Assembly (NCBI RefSeq): GCF_026344005.1
Contig: NZ_JAPKNH010000004.1
Span: 186,001 to 250,000 of the forward strand
Origin: Kaistia terrae
GTDB lineage: Bacteria; Pseudomonadota; Alphaproteobacteria; Rhizobiales; Kaistiaceae
Direction: 5' to 3'
Length of the DNA: 64,000 nt
How positions within the stretch are numbered: the stretch's first letter is position 1; each line of letters begins with the position of its first letter. This document shows positions 42,609-51,523 of this stretch, one piece after another. The position numbers and the translations under genes are program-made. The notes under the pieces were generated by a model. It was not told the origin of the DNA. It ran no database searches and saw only the letters and a list, made by a program, of their open reading frames with translations.

Positions 42609-43903
42609 TTCCCCGCCTCGACATCGTTTCGCTCGACGCGCTCGAACTCGATCCCTCGACCAAGGGGCTGCCTTATGACGCGCCGCGCCTGACGGTTGGC
42701 GATGTCGGAAGCCAGGGCTGGAGCCTGCTCGCGGGTGATCTGCCATTGCCGGTCGCCGTGATCCGGCAGGATGTTCTGGCCGCCAACAGCGCCTGGATGA
42801 GCGCCTTCACGGCTGAGAACAATCTCGTCATCGCGCCGCATGGCAAGACGACGATGTCGCCGCATCTGTTCGACTTGCAGATCGCTGATGGCGCGTGGGC
42901 GATCACGGCGGCGACGCTGCAGCAGGTTGGAGTCTGCCTGCGCTTCGGCGTCAAGCGGGTGCTGCTCGCCAACCAGCCGATCGGTCGCCCGGCGATCGAC
43001 GCCTGCTTCAGCGCGCTGCATACCGAGGGCGGCTTCGAGCTCTATTGCCTGGCTGACAGCCTCGACGGCGTCGCCTTCCTGGCCGAGGGCGCCCGCCGCA
43101 ATCCGCCGCCGGAAGGCAACCCGCTGCGCATTCTCGTCGAGATGGGCTTTATCGGCGGACGCACCGGCGTCCGGACGCGAAAGGGTGCCATCGAACTGGC
43201 GCGCGCCATCGCCGCCGCGCCGGGACTGGAACTGGCCGGTTTCGAATGTTTTGAAGGCATGTTGCCGACGCCGGAAACGGCGGACGGGCTGATCGACGAT
43301 GTCGCCGCCATGGCGCTGCTGGCGATGGAGGAGGGGCTGTTCGCCACCTCAGCGCGGATCATCATCAGCGCCGGCGGGTCCGCTTTCTTCGACCGGGTCG
43401 TCGAACGCTTCGATCTCGTCTCGTTCCCGTATCCGGTTCTGCGCGTGCTGCGGTCCGGCTGCTACCTGACGCATGATTCCATCGCTTACGCGGCAGCGTT
43501 CAAGCGCATCGTCGAGGAGACGACGCTACAGCTTCCCGAGGGCGGTCTGGAGCCGGCGCTTGAAGTCTGGGCGATGGTGCAGTCGCGTCCCGAAGGCGGC
43601 CGCACCATGCTGACCATGGGCAAGCGCGATGTCAGCCACGACGCCGGACTGCCGGTGCCGCTGCGCTGGTATCGGCCGGATGGCAGCATGACGGCACCGG
43701 CCGAGTTGTCGCCCGGCCATTCGGTCGTCGCGCTCAACGACCAGCATTGCCACATGATCACGCCGATCGACAGTCCGTTGCAGGCCGGCGACATGGTCGG
43801 CTTCGGCATCAGCCATCCCTGCACCACCTTCGACAAATGGTCGCTGCTGATGCTGGTCGACGAAGATTATCGCGTCACCGGCGGGCTGAAGACGTTCTTC
43901 TGA
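42599..43903 (+). CDS. Fold-type III PLP enzyme, D-serine deaminase-like
   Basis: This 434-residue protein has an alanine-racemase-like barrel. The PLP lysine is in APHGKTTMSPHLFDLQ (about residues 80-95). LVEMGFIGGRTGVRT and AGGSAFFDRVVERF follow. The C-terminal metal-binding stretch reads LNDQHCHMI. It belongs to the DSD1/amino-acid deaminase branch that dehydrates D-serine or related beta-hydroxy D-amino acids. That chemistry releases an enamine, the substrate type of RidA. It overlaps the M81 gene upstream by 10 bp and probably acts on that enzyme's product. Confidence 0.85.
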   Translation: MALIPRLDIVSLDALELDPSTKGLPYDAPRLTVGDVGSQGWSLLAGDLPLPVAVIRQDVLAANSAWMSAFTAENNLVIAPHGKTTMSPHLFDLQIADGAWAITAATLQQVGVCLRFGVKRVLLANQPIGRPAIDACFSALHTEGGFELYCLADSLDGVAFLAEGARRNPPPEGNPLRILVEMGFIGGRTGVRTRKGAIELARAIAAAPGLELAGFECFEGMLPTPETADGLIDDVAAMALLAMEEGLFATSARIIISAGGSAFFDRVVERFDLVSFPYPVLRVLRSGCYLTHDSIAYAAAFKRIVEETTLQLPEGGLEPALEVWAMVQSRPEGGRTMLTMGKRDVSHDAGLPVPLRWYRPDGSMTAPAELSPGHSVVALNDQHCHMITPIDSPLQAGDMVGFGISHPCTTFDKWSLLMLVDEDYRVTGGLKTFF

Positions 43904-43942
43904 TGACCGCAGGCGGCTTTTGAAGCCGTGTCGCTTCGAAAG

Positions 43943-43974
43943 GATGCCCGCTGCCGTCTGTGCGCGCGGGCATC
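43943..43974 (+). terminator. Possible rho-independent terminator after the PLP enzyme gene
   Basis: GATGCCCGC and GCGGGCATC form a 9-bp stem around a 14-base loop, 40 bp after the stop codon. It is followed by TGATTTGG, which is only modestly T-rich. It would separate this operon from MlrC paralogue 3. Confidence 0.5.
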
Positions 43975-43998
43975 TGATTTGGTTGAACTATAGAACTT

Positions 43999-44015
43999 GT
44001 TCCATCTGGCGAAAC
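43999..44015. promoter_or_regulatory. Weak IclR-type operator candidate upstream of MlrC paralogue 3
   Basis: GTTCCATCTGGCGAAAC keeps the left half (GTTCCAT) of the motif seen at 41086-41102 and has weak dyad symmetry, but its right half diverges. It lies 189 bp upstream of the third M81 gene. I treat it as a half-site candidate only. The 43904-44204 gap holds no gene. Confidence 0.25.
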
Positions 44016-44204
44016 GTGGCGGCATTGACACGAAACAGGCCCATTAATAGCCTGAATTGAGGTCGGACTGCCTGTCCTTCGCAGTCACGGACCGAGTCTG
44101 CCTCGATCTTATACTCGGCGTCTCACAGCCGTTTGGATCGAAGAATAGGCGCCACAGCGGATCTATTCGTTCGCTTTCAATATTAGACATCATGGAGATG
44201 GTCG

Positions 44205-45716
44205 TTGCGTATCGCTGTCATTCACGTTTCGCAGGAAACCAACGACTTCAACCCGGTGCTGACCACGCTGGATGACTATGCGGGCTTCGGCATCTACGAA
44301 GGCGCGGAAATCTTCGAGAAGCTGCGCGGCTTCGGCCAGGTCGGCGGCCATCTTCAGGTGATCGAGGAATCGGGCCTCGAGATCGAGCAGATCCCGATCA
44401 TCCGCGGCTATGCGTCGGCGGGCGGGCGGCTTTCGACGGAAACCTTCCAGTTTTTCCAGGACAAGATCCGCGCCGGCCTGCTGGCCGCCGGTCCGATCGA
44501 CGGCCTGGCCCTGCAACTGCACGGCGCTTGCTCGGCCGAGGGCGTTGACGATGTCGAGGGCGAACAGATCGCGCTTTGCCGCGAAATCCTCGGTCCCGAT
44601 GTCGCGATCGTGCTCGGTCTCGACCACCACGCCAACGTCACGCAGAAGATCATCGACAACGCGACCGCCATTGTCGGCCATCGCACCCAGCCGCATGATG
44701 TCTATGACACCGGCGTCATCGGCACGAAGCTGCTGCTGCGCATCCTGACCGAAGGCCTGAAGCCGACGACCGCGTGGCGCAAGATCCCGCTGGTCTCGCA
44801 TCAGGAGCAGTTCCTGACCTCGCAGGGGCCGATGAAAATCTGGTTCGACGCGGCGCGTGCCGTCGAGGCCGATGCGCGCGTGCTGCAGGCGTCGAACTAT
44901 CCGATGCAGCCCTGGCTCGACGTCGCCGAGGGCGGTTGGGCGACGATCGTCGTCACCGACAACGATCAGGCCCTGGCGGAAAGGCTCGCCGACGATCTGG
45001 CCGATCTCTGCTGGTCGCTGCGCGATGATTTTCAAATCCGCGAGTCTGTCTCGGTCGATGACGCCGTGCGTCAGGCCGACGCCGCTCCGGGGCTGGCGAT
45101 CCTCAGCGACACCGGCGACACGGTGTTTGGCGGCGCGGCGGGCGACAGCAATCTGCTGCTCGAAGCCATGCTGCGCCTCGGAATCCAGAAGCGCGCACTG
45201 GTGCCGCTGATCTCGCCAAAGGCGGCAGCGGCCCTGGTCGCGGCCGGCGAGGGCGCGACGGTGACGCTGCCGCTCGGCGGCGACGCGGCGACGGAATTCT
45301 TCACGCCGCTCGAAGTCACCGGCACGGTGCGCACGGTCGGTGGCGGCCTGCTGAAGATCGAGGGTTACAACCACCAGAGCGAGGTCGACCTCGGGCCGTC
45401 TGTCATTTTCGATGTCGGTCCGGTCACGCTGATGATCACGACGCTCCGCGCCGTCGCCGGCAATGTGCCTGGCGTCTACCGGGCGATGGGCGTCGAGCCG
45501 ACCGACTACGGCATTGCCGTGCTGAAGACCGCGTCGAACTTCCAGTATTTCGCGCCGATCGCTTCCGGCGTCATTCGCGCCGATACGCGTGGGCCCGGCC
45601 AGTCGGATGTCTTCACGCTGCCCTGGAAGCGCATTCCGCGCCCGATCTATCCGATCGAACAGTTTGATGACTGGCGCGCGCATTCGTCCCAGCCGGGCAA
45701 GCGCGTCGACGCCTGA
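44205..45716 (+). CDS. MlrC-family (M81) metallopeptidase, paralogue 3
   Basis: This 503-residue protein probably starts at TTG 44205, with GGAGATGG at good spacing and the canonical start LRIAVIHVSQETNDFNPVL; no ATG fits. The M81 motifs are LALQLHGACSAEGVDD, metal ligands LDHHANVT (Asp, His) and TQPHDVYD (His), and SDTGDTVFGGAAGDSNLL in the C-terminal domain. It is 77 bp upstream of a dipeptide-type binding-protein gene and heads the importer operon, so it probably processes what that importer brings in. PHDVYD replaces the PHTD of the other two paralogues. Confidence 0.88.
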   Translation: MRIAVIHVSQETNDFNPVLTTLDDYAGFGIYEGAEIFEKLRGFGQVGGHLQVIEESGLEIEQIPIIRGYASAGGRLSTETFQFFQDKIRAGLLAAGPIDGLALQLHGACSAEGVDDVEGEQIALCREILGPDVAIVLGLDHHANVTQKIIDNATAIVGHRTQPHDVYDTGVIGTKLLLRILTEGLKPTTAWRKIPLVSHQEQFLTSQGPMKIWFDAARAVEADARVLQASNYPMQPWLDVAEGGWATIVVTDNDQALAERLADDLADLCWSLRDDFQIRESVSVDDAVRQADAAPGLAILSDTGDTVFGGAAGDSNLLLEAMLRLGIQKRALVPLISPKAAAALVAAGEGATVTLPLGGDAATEFFTPLEVTGTVRTVGGGLLKIEGYNHQSEVDLGPSVIFDVGPVTLMITTLRAVAGNVPGVYRAMGVEPTDYGIAVLKTASNFQYFAPIASGVIRADTRGPGQSDVFTLPWKRIPRPIYPIEQFDDWRAHSSQPGKRVDA

Positions 45717-45793
45717 GCCATCGCGGCCTCGGCCGCGACGAACACCTTGATAACGCATCGTTAGCCATAAAGCGCAACAGCGGGGAAAACAGC

Positions 45794-47359
45794 ATGAAGA
45801 CGAACCTGTTCCGGACACTCAGGCGGCTGGGTTTCCTGTTCCTCGCCGCGACGGCGCCCGTTGCCATGGGCGGAACGAACTGGATCGCCCCGGCGCATGC
45901 CGAAGAGGCGGCGCTGAAGGGCGGCACGCTTCGCGTCGCCCTGCTCAGCGACATGACCAACTACGATCCGCAGCAGTTCTCGACCGTGAATTTCCACCTG
46001 GTCAAGAACCTCTATGACAGCCTGATCGAGTATACGGCCGAGGGCGAGGCGGTGCCGAGCCTGGCGACCGCATGGCAGATCGCGCCCGACAACACCTCGG
46101 TGACGGTGACGCTGCGCGACGACGTCACCTTCCATAGCGGCGCCAAGCTGACCTCGGCCGATGTCGCGGCGACGCTGGCCAAGGCGGCCGATCCCAAGCG
46201 CGGCAAGAACGTCTACGCCACCATGTCGATCGTCAAGGATTGGACGACGCCGGACGCAAACACCGTCACGATCAACTTCAAGGCGCCGGTTCCCCTGCGC
46301 CAGATCACCGATCTGCTGCAATTCACGATCCCGATCGAGGCCGCCGGCATCGACACGGTCGAGACCGTTCCGGCCGGCACCGGCGCCTACATGCTCGACA
46401 GCCGCGCCGTCGGCCAGGGCCTGACGCTGAAGGCCAATCCGAACTACTGGCGCAAGGGCCAGCCGATTGCCGAGAAGGTCGATTTCACGATTTTCAGTGA
46501 AGACGCCTCGGCCAGCGCCGCGCTCGAATCCGACGCCGTCGACCTGATCTATGGCGGCACGTCGCGCAGCGCCGTCCGCCTGAAGGATGCCGGCTACCAG
46601 ATGGTGCGCGGACCCGGTCCCCTGGTCATGGTTTTCCGCATCAACTCGACCCGCGCCCCCTTCACCAACGCAAAATTCCGTCAGGCCTTCAATTATCTGA
46701 TGGATCGTGAAGGCATGTTGCGGGTCGGCTATGCCGGTCTCGGCGAAGTCGTGGCCCTGCCTTGGGCGCCGGCAAGCCCCGCCTTCAACGCGGCCTACAC
46801 GGAAGAGTTCGCCTACAATATCGACAAGGCCAAGGAACTGATCGCCGCTTCCGGCCTGACGCCGGCCGAAATGAGCAACTGGAAGATGCTGGTCTGGGGC
46901 AATGACGAGCCCAGCGTCGTGCTCAGCCAGATCCTGCAGAGCGCCTTGGCCGAAGTCGGCATCAACATCGAACTGGATGTGCGCCAGGGTGCGGAATACA
47001 CCGAGGCGCAGCTTGCCGGCGACTACGACACCACCTTCGGCGCCGTCGGCAATGTGCAGAAATTCCCCTCCCGCGTCGCCACCAACAGCATCTACCGCGG
47101 CGTCAAGAACCCGGTGCTGAAGGACCCGCATCCCCATGCCGATTATGTCGCCGCCATCGCGCAGGTGAACACGACATCAGGTCCGGATGAAGCCGTGAAG
47201 GCTTCCTACGACAATCTCAACCGCGTTCTGGTCAACGACGCCTTCGCCATCCCGACCAATTCCTATGACACCGGCCTGATCGTCGCCTCGCCGAAGCTGG
47301 GTGGATTGTCGCTCGACATCGACAATCTCTTCGTCGCCCGCACGGTAGGCTTCCAGTAA
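45794..47359 (+). CDS. Dipeptide-type ABC transporter substrate-binding protein (family 5), cluster 1
   Basis: This 521-residue periplasmic protein has a long signal sequence (about the first 36 residues, ending PAHAEEA). Family 5 blocks are KGGTLRVALLSDMTNYDPQQF, VTVTLRDDVTFHSGAKLTSADVAATL and ANPNYWRKGQPIAEKVDF. Such proteins bind peptides, opines or other oligomeric amides. The stop shares a base with the ATG of the fused ATPase gene (TAATG), so the operon is tightly coupled. It lies directly behind MlrC paralogue 3. Confidence 0.92.
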   Translation: MKTNLFRTLRRLGFLFLAATAPVAMGGTNWIAPAHAEEAALKGGTLRVALLSDMTNYDPQQFSTVNFHLVKNLYDSLIEYTAEGEAVPSLATAWQIAPDNTSVTVTLRDDVTFHSGAKLTSADVAATLAKAADPKRGKNVYATMSIVKDWTTPDANTVTINFKAPVPLRQITDLLQFTIPIEAAGIDTVETVPAGTGAYMLDSRAVGQGLTLKANPNYWRKGQPIAEKVDFTIFSEDASASAALESDAVDLIYGGTSRSAVRLKDAGYQMVRGPGPLVMVFRINSTRAPFTNAKFRQAFNYLMDREGMLRVGYAGLGEVVALPWAPASPAFNAAYTEEFAYNIDKAKELIAASGLTPAEMSNWKMLVWGNDEPSVVLSQILQSALAEVGINIELDVRQGAEYTEAQLAGDYDTTFGAVGNVQKFPSRVATNSIYRGVKNPVLKDPHPHADYVAAIAQVNTTSGPDEAVKASYDNLNRVLVNDAFAIPTNSYDTGLIVASPKLGGLSLDIDNLFVARTVGFQ

Positions 47360-49455
47360 TGCCGACGGGTATCGCGTCTCCCGCAGGCGGTCCACGCACG
47401 GCTGACCCGGTTCTCTCTGTCCGGGGGCTCAAGGTGGATTTCGGCGGCGAGGGACGTTCGGTACCCGTCGTTCGCGGCGTCGATTTCGACGTCTATCCCA
47501 ATGAAGTTCTCTGCATCGTCGGCGAGTCCGGCTCTGGCAAGAGCGTCACTTCCCTCGCGGTCACCGGCCTTTTGTCGGAGACCGCGCGGGTTTCGGGCTC
47601 GATCCGGCTTTGCGGCATCGACGTCACCACCGCCGCGCCGGAAACGCTTCGAACGATGCGCGGCAGCGATGTCGGCTTTATCTTCCAGGACCCGACGACG
47701 ACGCTTAATCCGGTGCTCACCGTTGGCCGCCAGATCACAGAGGGCGAGGTGGCGCATGGCAGGCTGAAGAAGGCCAATGCACACGCCCGCGCGGCGGAGC
47801 TATTGCGCGAGGTCGACATCGCCGATCCCGAGGGCAGGGCGGGGCAGTATCCGCACCAGTTCTCCGGCGGCATGCGCCAGCGCGCCGTCATCGCCATGGC
47901 GATGGCCGGTCAGCCAAAACTGATCATCGCCGACGAGCCGACGACGGCGCTCGACGTGACCGTCCAGGCGCAGGTGCTCGCCGTTCTGGCGCGCCGGCAG
48001 GCCGAAATGGGCTCGGCCGTCATCCTGATCACGCATGATCTGGGCGTCGTCGCGGAAGTCGCCGACCGCGTTGCCGTCATGTATGGCGGCCGCATCGTCG
48101 AGACGGCCCCCGTCGCCGACATCTTTGAAGCGCCGCGCCATCCCTATACGCGGGCGCTTTTGCGCAGCATTCCCCGCATCGACACCTCCGACAGCCGGCT
48201 CGATCCGATCCCCGGCCAGCCGCCGATTCCCGGCCACCTGCCCAAGGGTTGCGCCTTCCAGCCGCGCTGTGCCGTTGGCCGCGACCGGCCGCTCTGCGCG
48301 GCGGAGGATCCGGTCCTGCGCGCCATTGGCGAAAACCGCCAGTCCGCCTGCCACTATGCCGAGGAACTGCCGGTCACCCCGCTCCCCGCCGAGCCGCGCA
48401 TCCACGCCGACGCTGCGCTGGCAAGGCCCGAACCGCTGCTGGTCGTCGATGGCCTGAAGGTTCATTTTCCGGTCAAGACCGGCGTACTTCGGCGCACGAC
48501 TGGCTGGGTCAAGGCGGTCGACGGCGTCAGCCTCTCCGTCAATCCAGGCGAGACGGTTAGCCTCGTCGGTGAATCCGGTTGCGGCAAGACGACGACCGGC
48601 CGCGCCATTATGGGGCTGATCCGGGCGACTGGCGGCAGCATTCGCTTCGGCGGCAAGTCGATCCGCGATCTCGACCGTGGCGCGATGCGCGCCGCGCGCC
48701 GCCAGATGCAATATGTCTTCCAGGACCCCTACGCCTCGCTCAATCCCGTCCTTTCGGTCGAGGACATCGTCGCCGAGCCGCTGCGCATCCACGGCATCTA
48801 TGACGAGATGGGCGGTGCGCGCCGGATTGCCGAGCTGTTCGATATGGTCGGCCTGTCGCGCACCATGCTGACCCGCTTGCCGAGCGAGTTTTCCGGCGGC
48901 CAGAAGCAGCGCATCGGCATTGCCCGCGCGCTGGCCTTGCAGCCCAAACTGCTGATCCTCGACGAGCCGGTGGCTGCCCTCGACGTTTCGATCCAGGCGC
49001 AGGTGATCAACCTGTTGCAGGATCTTCAGCGCGAACTCGGCCTCGCCTACCTGTTCATCGCGCATAATCTCTCGGTGGTGCGCCATGTTTCCGACCGCGT
49101 GGCAGTGATGTATCTCGGCCGCATCGTCGAGGAGAGCTCGCGCGACGGGCTCTACGACTTGCCGGTCCATCCCTACACGCAGAGCCTGCTTTCGGCCGCG
49201 CCCGTACCGGACCCGGCCGTGCGCGACACGCGGCGGCGGATCGTGCTCGAAGGCGAGATCCCCAATCCGGCCTCTCCCCCTTCCGGCTGCACCTTTCACC
49301 CACGCTGTTTCCGCGCCACCGAGATCTGCTCGGCCAAGGCGCCGGCCTTCGACCGTTACCTCGATTTTTCCACGCGCACCGCCTGTCACCATGCGGGCCC
49401 GCTCGAAGGACAGCGCAACGTGTTTGCGCCCCGCGCGATGGAGGTGGCGTCGTGA
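47359..49455 (+). CDS. Dipeptide-type ABC transporter ATPase, fused DppD-DppF
   Basis: This 698-residue protein contains two complete ATPases. The first has Walker A GESGSGKS (residues 55-62), signature FSGGMRQRAVIAMAM, Walker B LIIADEPTTALD and an oligopeptide C-terminal cysteine region (CAFQPRCAVGRDRPLC). The second has Walker A GESGCGKT (404-411), FSGGQKQRIGIARAL, LLILDEPVAALD and CTFHPRCFRATEIC. The repeated Cys clusters match the Fe-S-like C-termini of DppD/DppF. The second importer at 56.9-62.2 kb uses two separate genes instead. Confidence 0.95.
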   Translation: MPTGIASPAGGPRTADPVLSVRGLKVDFGGEGRSVPVVRGVDFDVYPNEVLCIVGESGSGKSVTSLAVTGLLSETARVSGSIRLCGIDVTTAAPETLRTMRGSDVGFIFQDPTTTLNPVLTVGRQITEGEVAHGRLKKANAHARAAELLREVDIADPEGRAGQYPHQFSGGMRQRAVIAMAMAGQPKLIIADEPTTALDVTVQAQVLAVLARRQAEMGSAVILITHDLGVVAEVADRVAVMYGGRIVETAPVADIFEAPRHPYTRALLRSIPRIDTSDSRLDPIPGQPPIPGHLPKGCAFQPRCAVGRDRPLCAAEDPVLRAIGENRQSACHYAEELPVTPLPAEPRIHADAALARPEPLLVVDGLKVHFPVKTGVLRRTTGWVKAVDGVSLSVNPGETVSLVGESGCGKTTTGRAIMGLIRATGGSIRFGGKSIRDLDRGAMRAARRQMQYVFQDPYASLNPVLSVEDIVAEPLRIHGIYDEMGGARRIAELFDMVGLSRTMLTRLPSEFSGGQKQRIGIARALALQPKLLILDEPVAALDVSIQAQVINLLQDLQRELGLAYLFIAHNLSVVRHVSDRVAVMYLGRIVEESSRDGLYDLPVHPYTQSLLSAAPVPDPAVRDTRRRIVLEGEIPNPASPPSGCTFHPRCFRATEICSAKAPAFDRYLDFSTRTACHHAGPLEGQRNVFAPRAMEVAS

Positions 49456-50333
49456 GCAAGCTTGGCCGCAAGACACTCTCCATTTTGGGCCGTCTGCTTT
49501 CCAGCAAGGGCTCTGCGCTGGCGCTGATCTTCCTCGTTGGCATCACGCTGGCGGCAATTTTCGCTGATTTCCTGCCGCTCAATCCGGTGGGACAGAAGCT
49601 TGCCAATGCGCTGAAGGGGCCCTCGGCCACCAACTGGTTCGGGACGGATGAACTCGGGCGCGACATCCTCTCCCGCGTCATCTTTGGCGCACGGACGTCG
49701 CTGATCACGGCGGGTGGCGCGGTGGCGATCGCAGCGCTGGTCGGCGTGCCGATCGGCCTCGTCGCCGGCTTCTTCGGTGGCTGGCGCGACGCGGCGCTGA
49801 TGCGCTTCGTCGATGTGCTGCTGGCGCTGCCGGCGATCCTGTTCGCCATGGCGATGATCGCCGTGCTCGGTCGCAGCCAGGCCGCCGCCCTGATCGCCGT
49901 CGGCCTGACCGGCATTCCGAGCTTTGCCCGCATCACCCGGGCGCAGGTGCTGACGCTCCGCAAGCGCGACTTCGTCACCGCCGTCGAGGCGTTTGGCGGT
50001 ACGGCGACCTACAACATGTTCCGCACCATCTTGCCGAATAGCTGGAGCCCGATCTTCGTCCAGGTCGTCGTGCTCTGCTCGGTGGCGATCCTGCTCGAAG
50101 CAGCGCTTTCCTTCCTCGGCGTCGGCGTGCCGCCGCCAACCCCAAGCTGGGGCGAGATGCTGCGAACCGGCAAATCTTATCTGCATGAGGCACCGTATTA
50201 CGCCGTGCTGCCCGGCATCGTGCTGACGCTCACCATCCTCTCCTTCGACGTGCTTGGCCGGGCGCTGAGCGGCCTGCTCGAAGGCCGTCGTGACCCCGTC
50301 ATCGCTCCCAAGGTCGAAGAGGTCACGACATGA
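49452..50333 (+). CDS. Dipeptide-type ABC transporter permease (DppC type), cluster 1
   Basis: This 293-residue permease starts at GTG 49452, overlapping the ATPase stop (GTGA). It has a polar N-terminus then a helix, the DppC motif NWFGTDELGRDILSRVIFGARTSL, RDAALMRFVDVLLALPAILFAM and LEAALSFLGVGVPPPTPSWGEML. It forms the channel together with the next gene product. Confidence 0.93.
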   Translation: MSKLGRKTLSILGRLLSSKGSALALIFLVGITLAAIFADFLPLNPVGQKLANALKGPSATNWFGTDELGRDILSRVIFGARTSLITAGGAVAIAALVGVPIGLVAGFFGGWRDAALMRFVDVLLALPAILFAMAMIAVLGRSQAAALIAVGLTGIPSFARITRAQVLTLRKRDFVTAVEAFGGTATYNMFRTILPNSWSPIFVQVVVLCSVAILLEAALSFLGVGVPPPTPSWGEMLRTGKSYLHEAPYYAVLPGIVLTLTILSFDVLGRALSGLLEGRRDPVIAPKVEEVTT

Positions 50334-51277
50334 TCGGCTTTGTACTCCGCCGTCTGCTGCAACTTTTGCCGGTTCTGCTGCTCGCCTCGACGGCCATCTG
50401 GGCGATGATCTATGCCGTTCCCGGTGGCCCGATCGGCGCGATTGCCGGCGACAATGCCAGCCCCGAGCAGATCGCCGCCGCCACCGCGCAATTCGGCCTC
50501 GATCGGCCGGTGCTGGTGCAATATGCGGACTGGCTCTGGAACGCGATCCGCGGCGATTTCGGCATGTCGATCCGCGGCCGCGCGCCGGTGCTGCAACTGA
50601 TCGGCGAACGCCTGCCGGCAACGCTGCAACTCGCCGTCGCCGCGACCATCGTCTCGCTTTTGATCGGCATTCCGGTAGCGATTGCCAGCGCGCTGCATCC
50701 CGGTTCCTGGCTCGACCGAATCCTGTCGGGCTGGAGCGCCATGGCGCTCGGCGTGCCGACCTTTTGGCTTGGCATCCTGCTGATCCTGGTATTCGCGGTC
50801 GAATTGCGCTGGCTGCCGTCTGCCTCCGCCTATGTGCCGATCTGGGTCGATCCGATTGGCGCGATCCGCAACCTGGCGCTGCCGGCGCTGACGCTCGGCA
50901 TCTATGTCTCGGGCATCCTGGCTCGGTTCCTGCGCGCGTCGCTGGTCAGCGAACTCAGGGCCGATTACGTCCGCACGGCGCGCTCAAAAGGCCTGCCGGA
51001 GCGGCAGATCGTCGGTGTTCATATTCTCCGCAACGCGCTGCTGCCCTTCATCACGATTGTCGGGCTGATGATGGCGAATTTCATCGGCGGCGCGGTGGTG
51101 ACCGAGGCGGTGTTCACCTATCCGGGCATTGGCCGTCTGCTGATCCAGGCGATCTCGACGCGCGATTACCCGCTGATCCAGGGCTGCATCGTCGTGATCC
51201 TGGTGCTCTACATCGCCATCAACATGGCCGTCGACGTGCTCTACGCCTACATCGACCCGCGTATCGAGTATCGGTGA
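50330..51277 (+). CDS. Dipeptide-type ABC transporter permease (DppB type), cluster 1
   Basis: This 315-residue, six-helix protein begins MIGFVLRRLLQLLPVLLLAS, the DppB start. It contains GDFGMSIRGRAPVLQLIGERLPATLQL, VRTARSKGLPERQIVGVHILRNALLP and VVTEAVFTYPGIGRLLIQAI. It overlaps DppC by four bases. The order binding protein, ATPases, C, B is inverted relative to the usual B, C, D, F order. Confidence 0.93.
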   Translation: MIGFVLRRLLQLLPVLLLASTAIWAMIYAVPGGPIGAIAGDNASPEQIAAATAQFGLDRPVLVQYADWLWNAIRGDFGMSIRGRAPVLQLIGERLPATLQLAVAATIVSLLIGIPVAIASALHPGSWLDRILSGWSAMALGVPTFWLGILLILVFAVELRWLPSASAYVPIWVDPIGAIRNLALPALTLGIYVSGILARFLRASLVSELRADYVRTARSKGLPERQIVGVHILRNALLPFITIVGLMMANFIGGAVVTEAVFTYPGIGRLLIQAISTRDYPLIQGCIVVILVLYIAINMAVDVLYAYIDPRIEYR

Positions 51278-51312
51278 GGCTTGGGGGCGGCGGCCCTTCA
51301 GGGCCGTCTCCG

Positions 51313-51476
51313 CCATCATCCTGAGGTGCTTCGCGCCAGCGAAGCCTCGAAGGAGGGTCCAGCGGGTATTTCATGCTGCCGATAGGATCTGGAAATCGGC
51401 ACCGGGGATCCATGCCCGGGGGATCTCATCGACCCTCCTTCGAGGCCCGGCTTTGCCGGGCACCTCAGGATGATGG
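51313..51476. repeat. Composite inverted repeat (CATCATCCTGAGG family)
   Basis: The arms at 51313-51360 and about 51431-51476 are inverted copies (CCATCATCCTGAGG... against ...CCTCAGGATGATGG), each with an internal GC hairpin. They are separated by about 70 bp. The length and plan match 23904-24073. It occupies most of the gap between the convergent dipeptide importer and the D-threonine-aldolase-like gene. Confidence 0.8.
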
Positions 51477-51523
51477 TCGCGTTTGGGAATTCAGCCGAGT
51501 GTGAATTGGCGACGGCTCCCAAT

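Noticed and set aside
44190-45818. 542-codon frame antisense to MlrC paralogue 3
   Set aside because: Shadow of the real gene. The sense frame has the conserved metal-binding motifs and a ribosome binding site.
47800-49476. 558-codon frame antisense to the fused DppD-DppF gene
   Set aside because: The sense strand holds two full ATPase motif sets; the antisense product has no motif and is rich in R, H and G.
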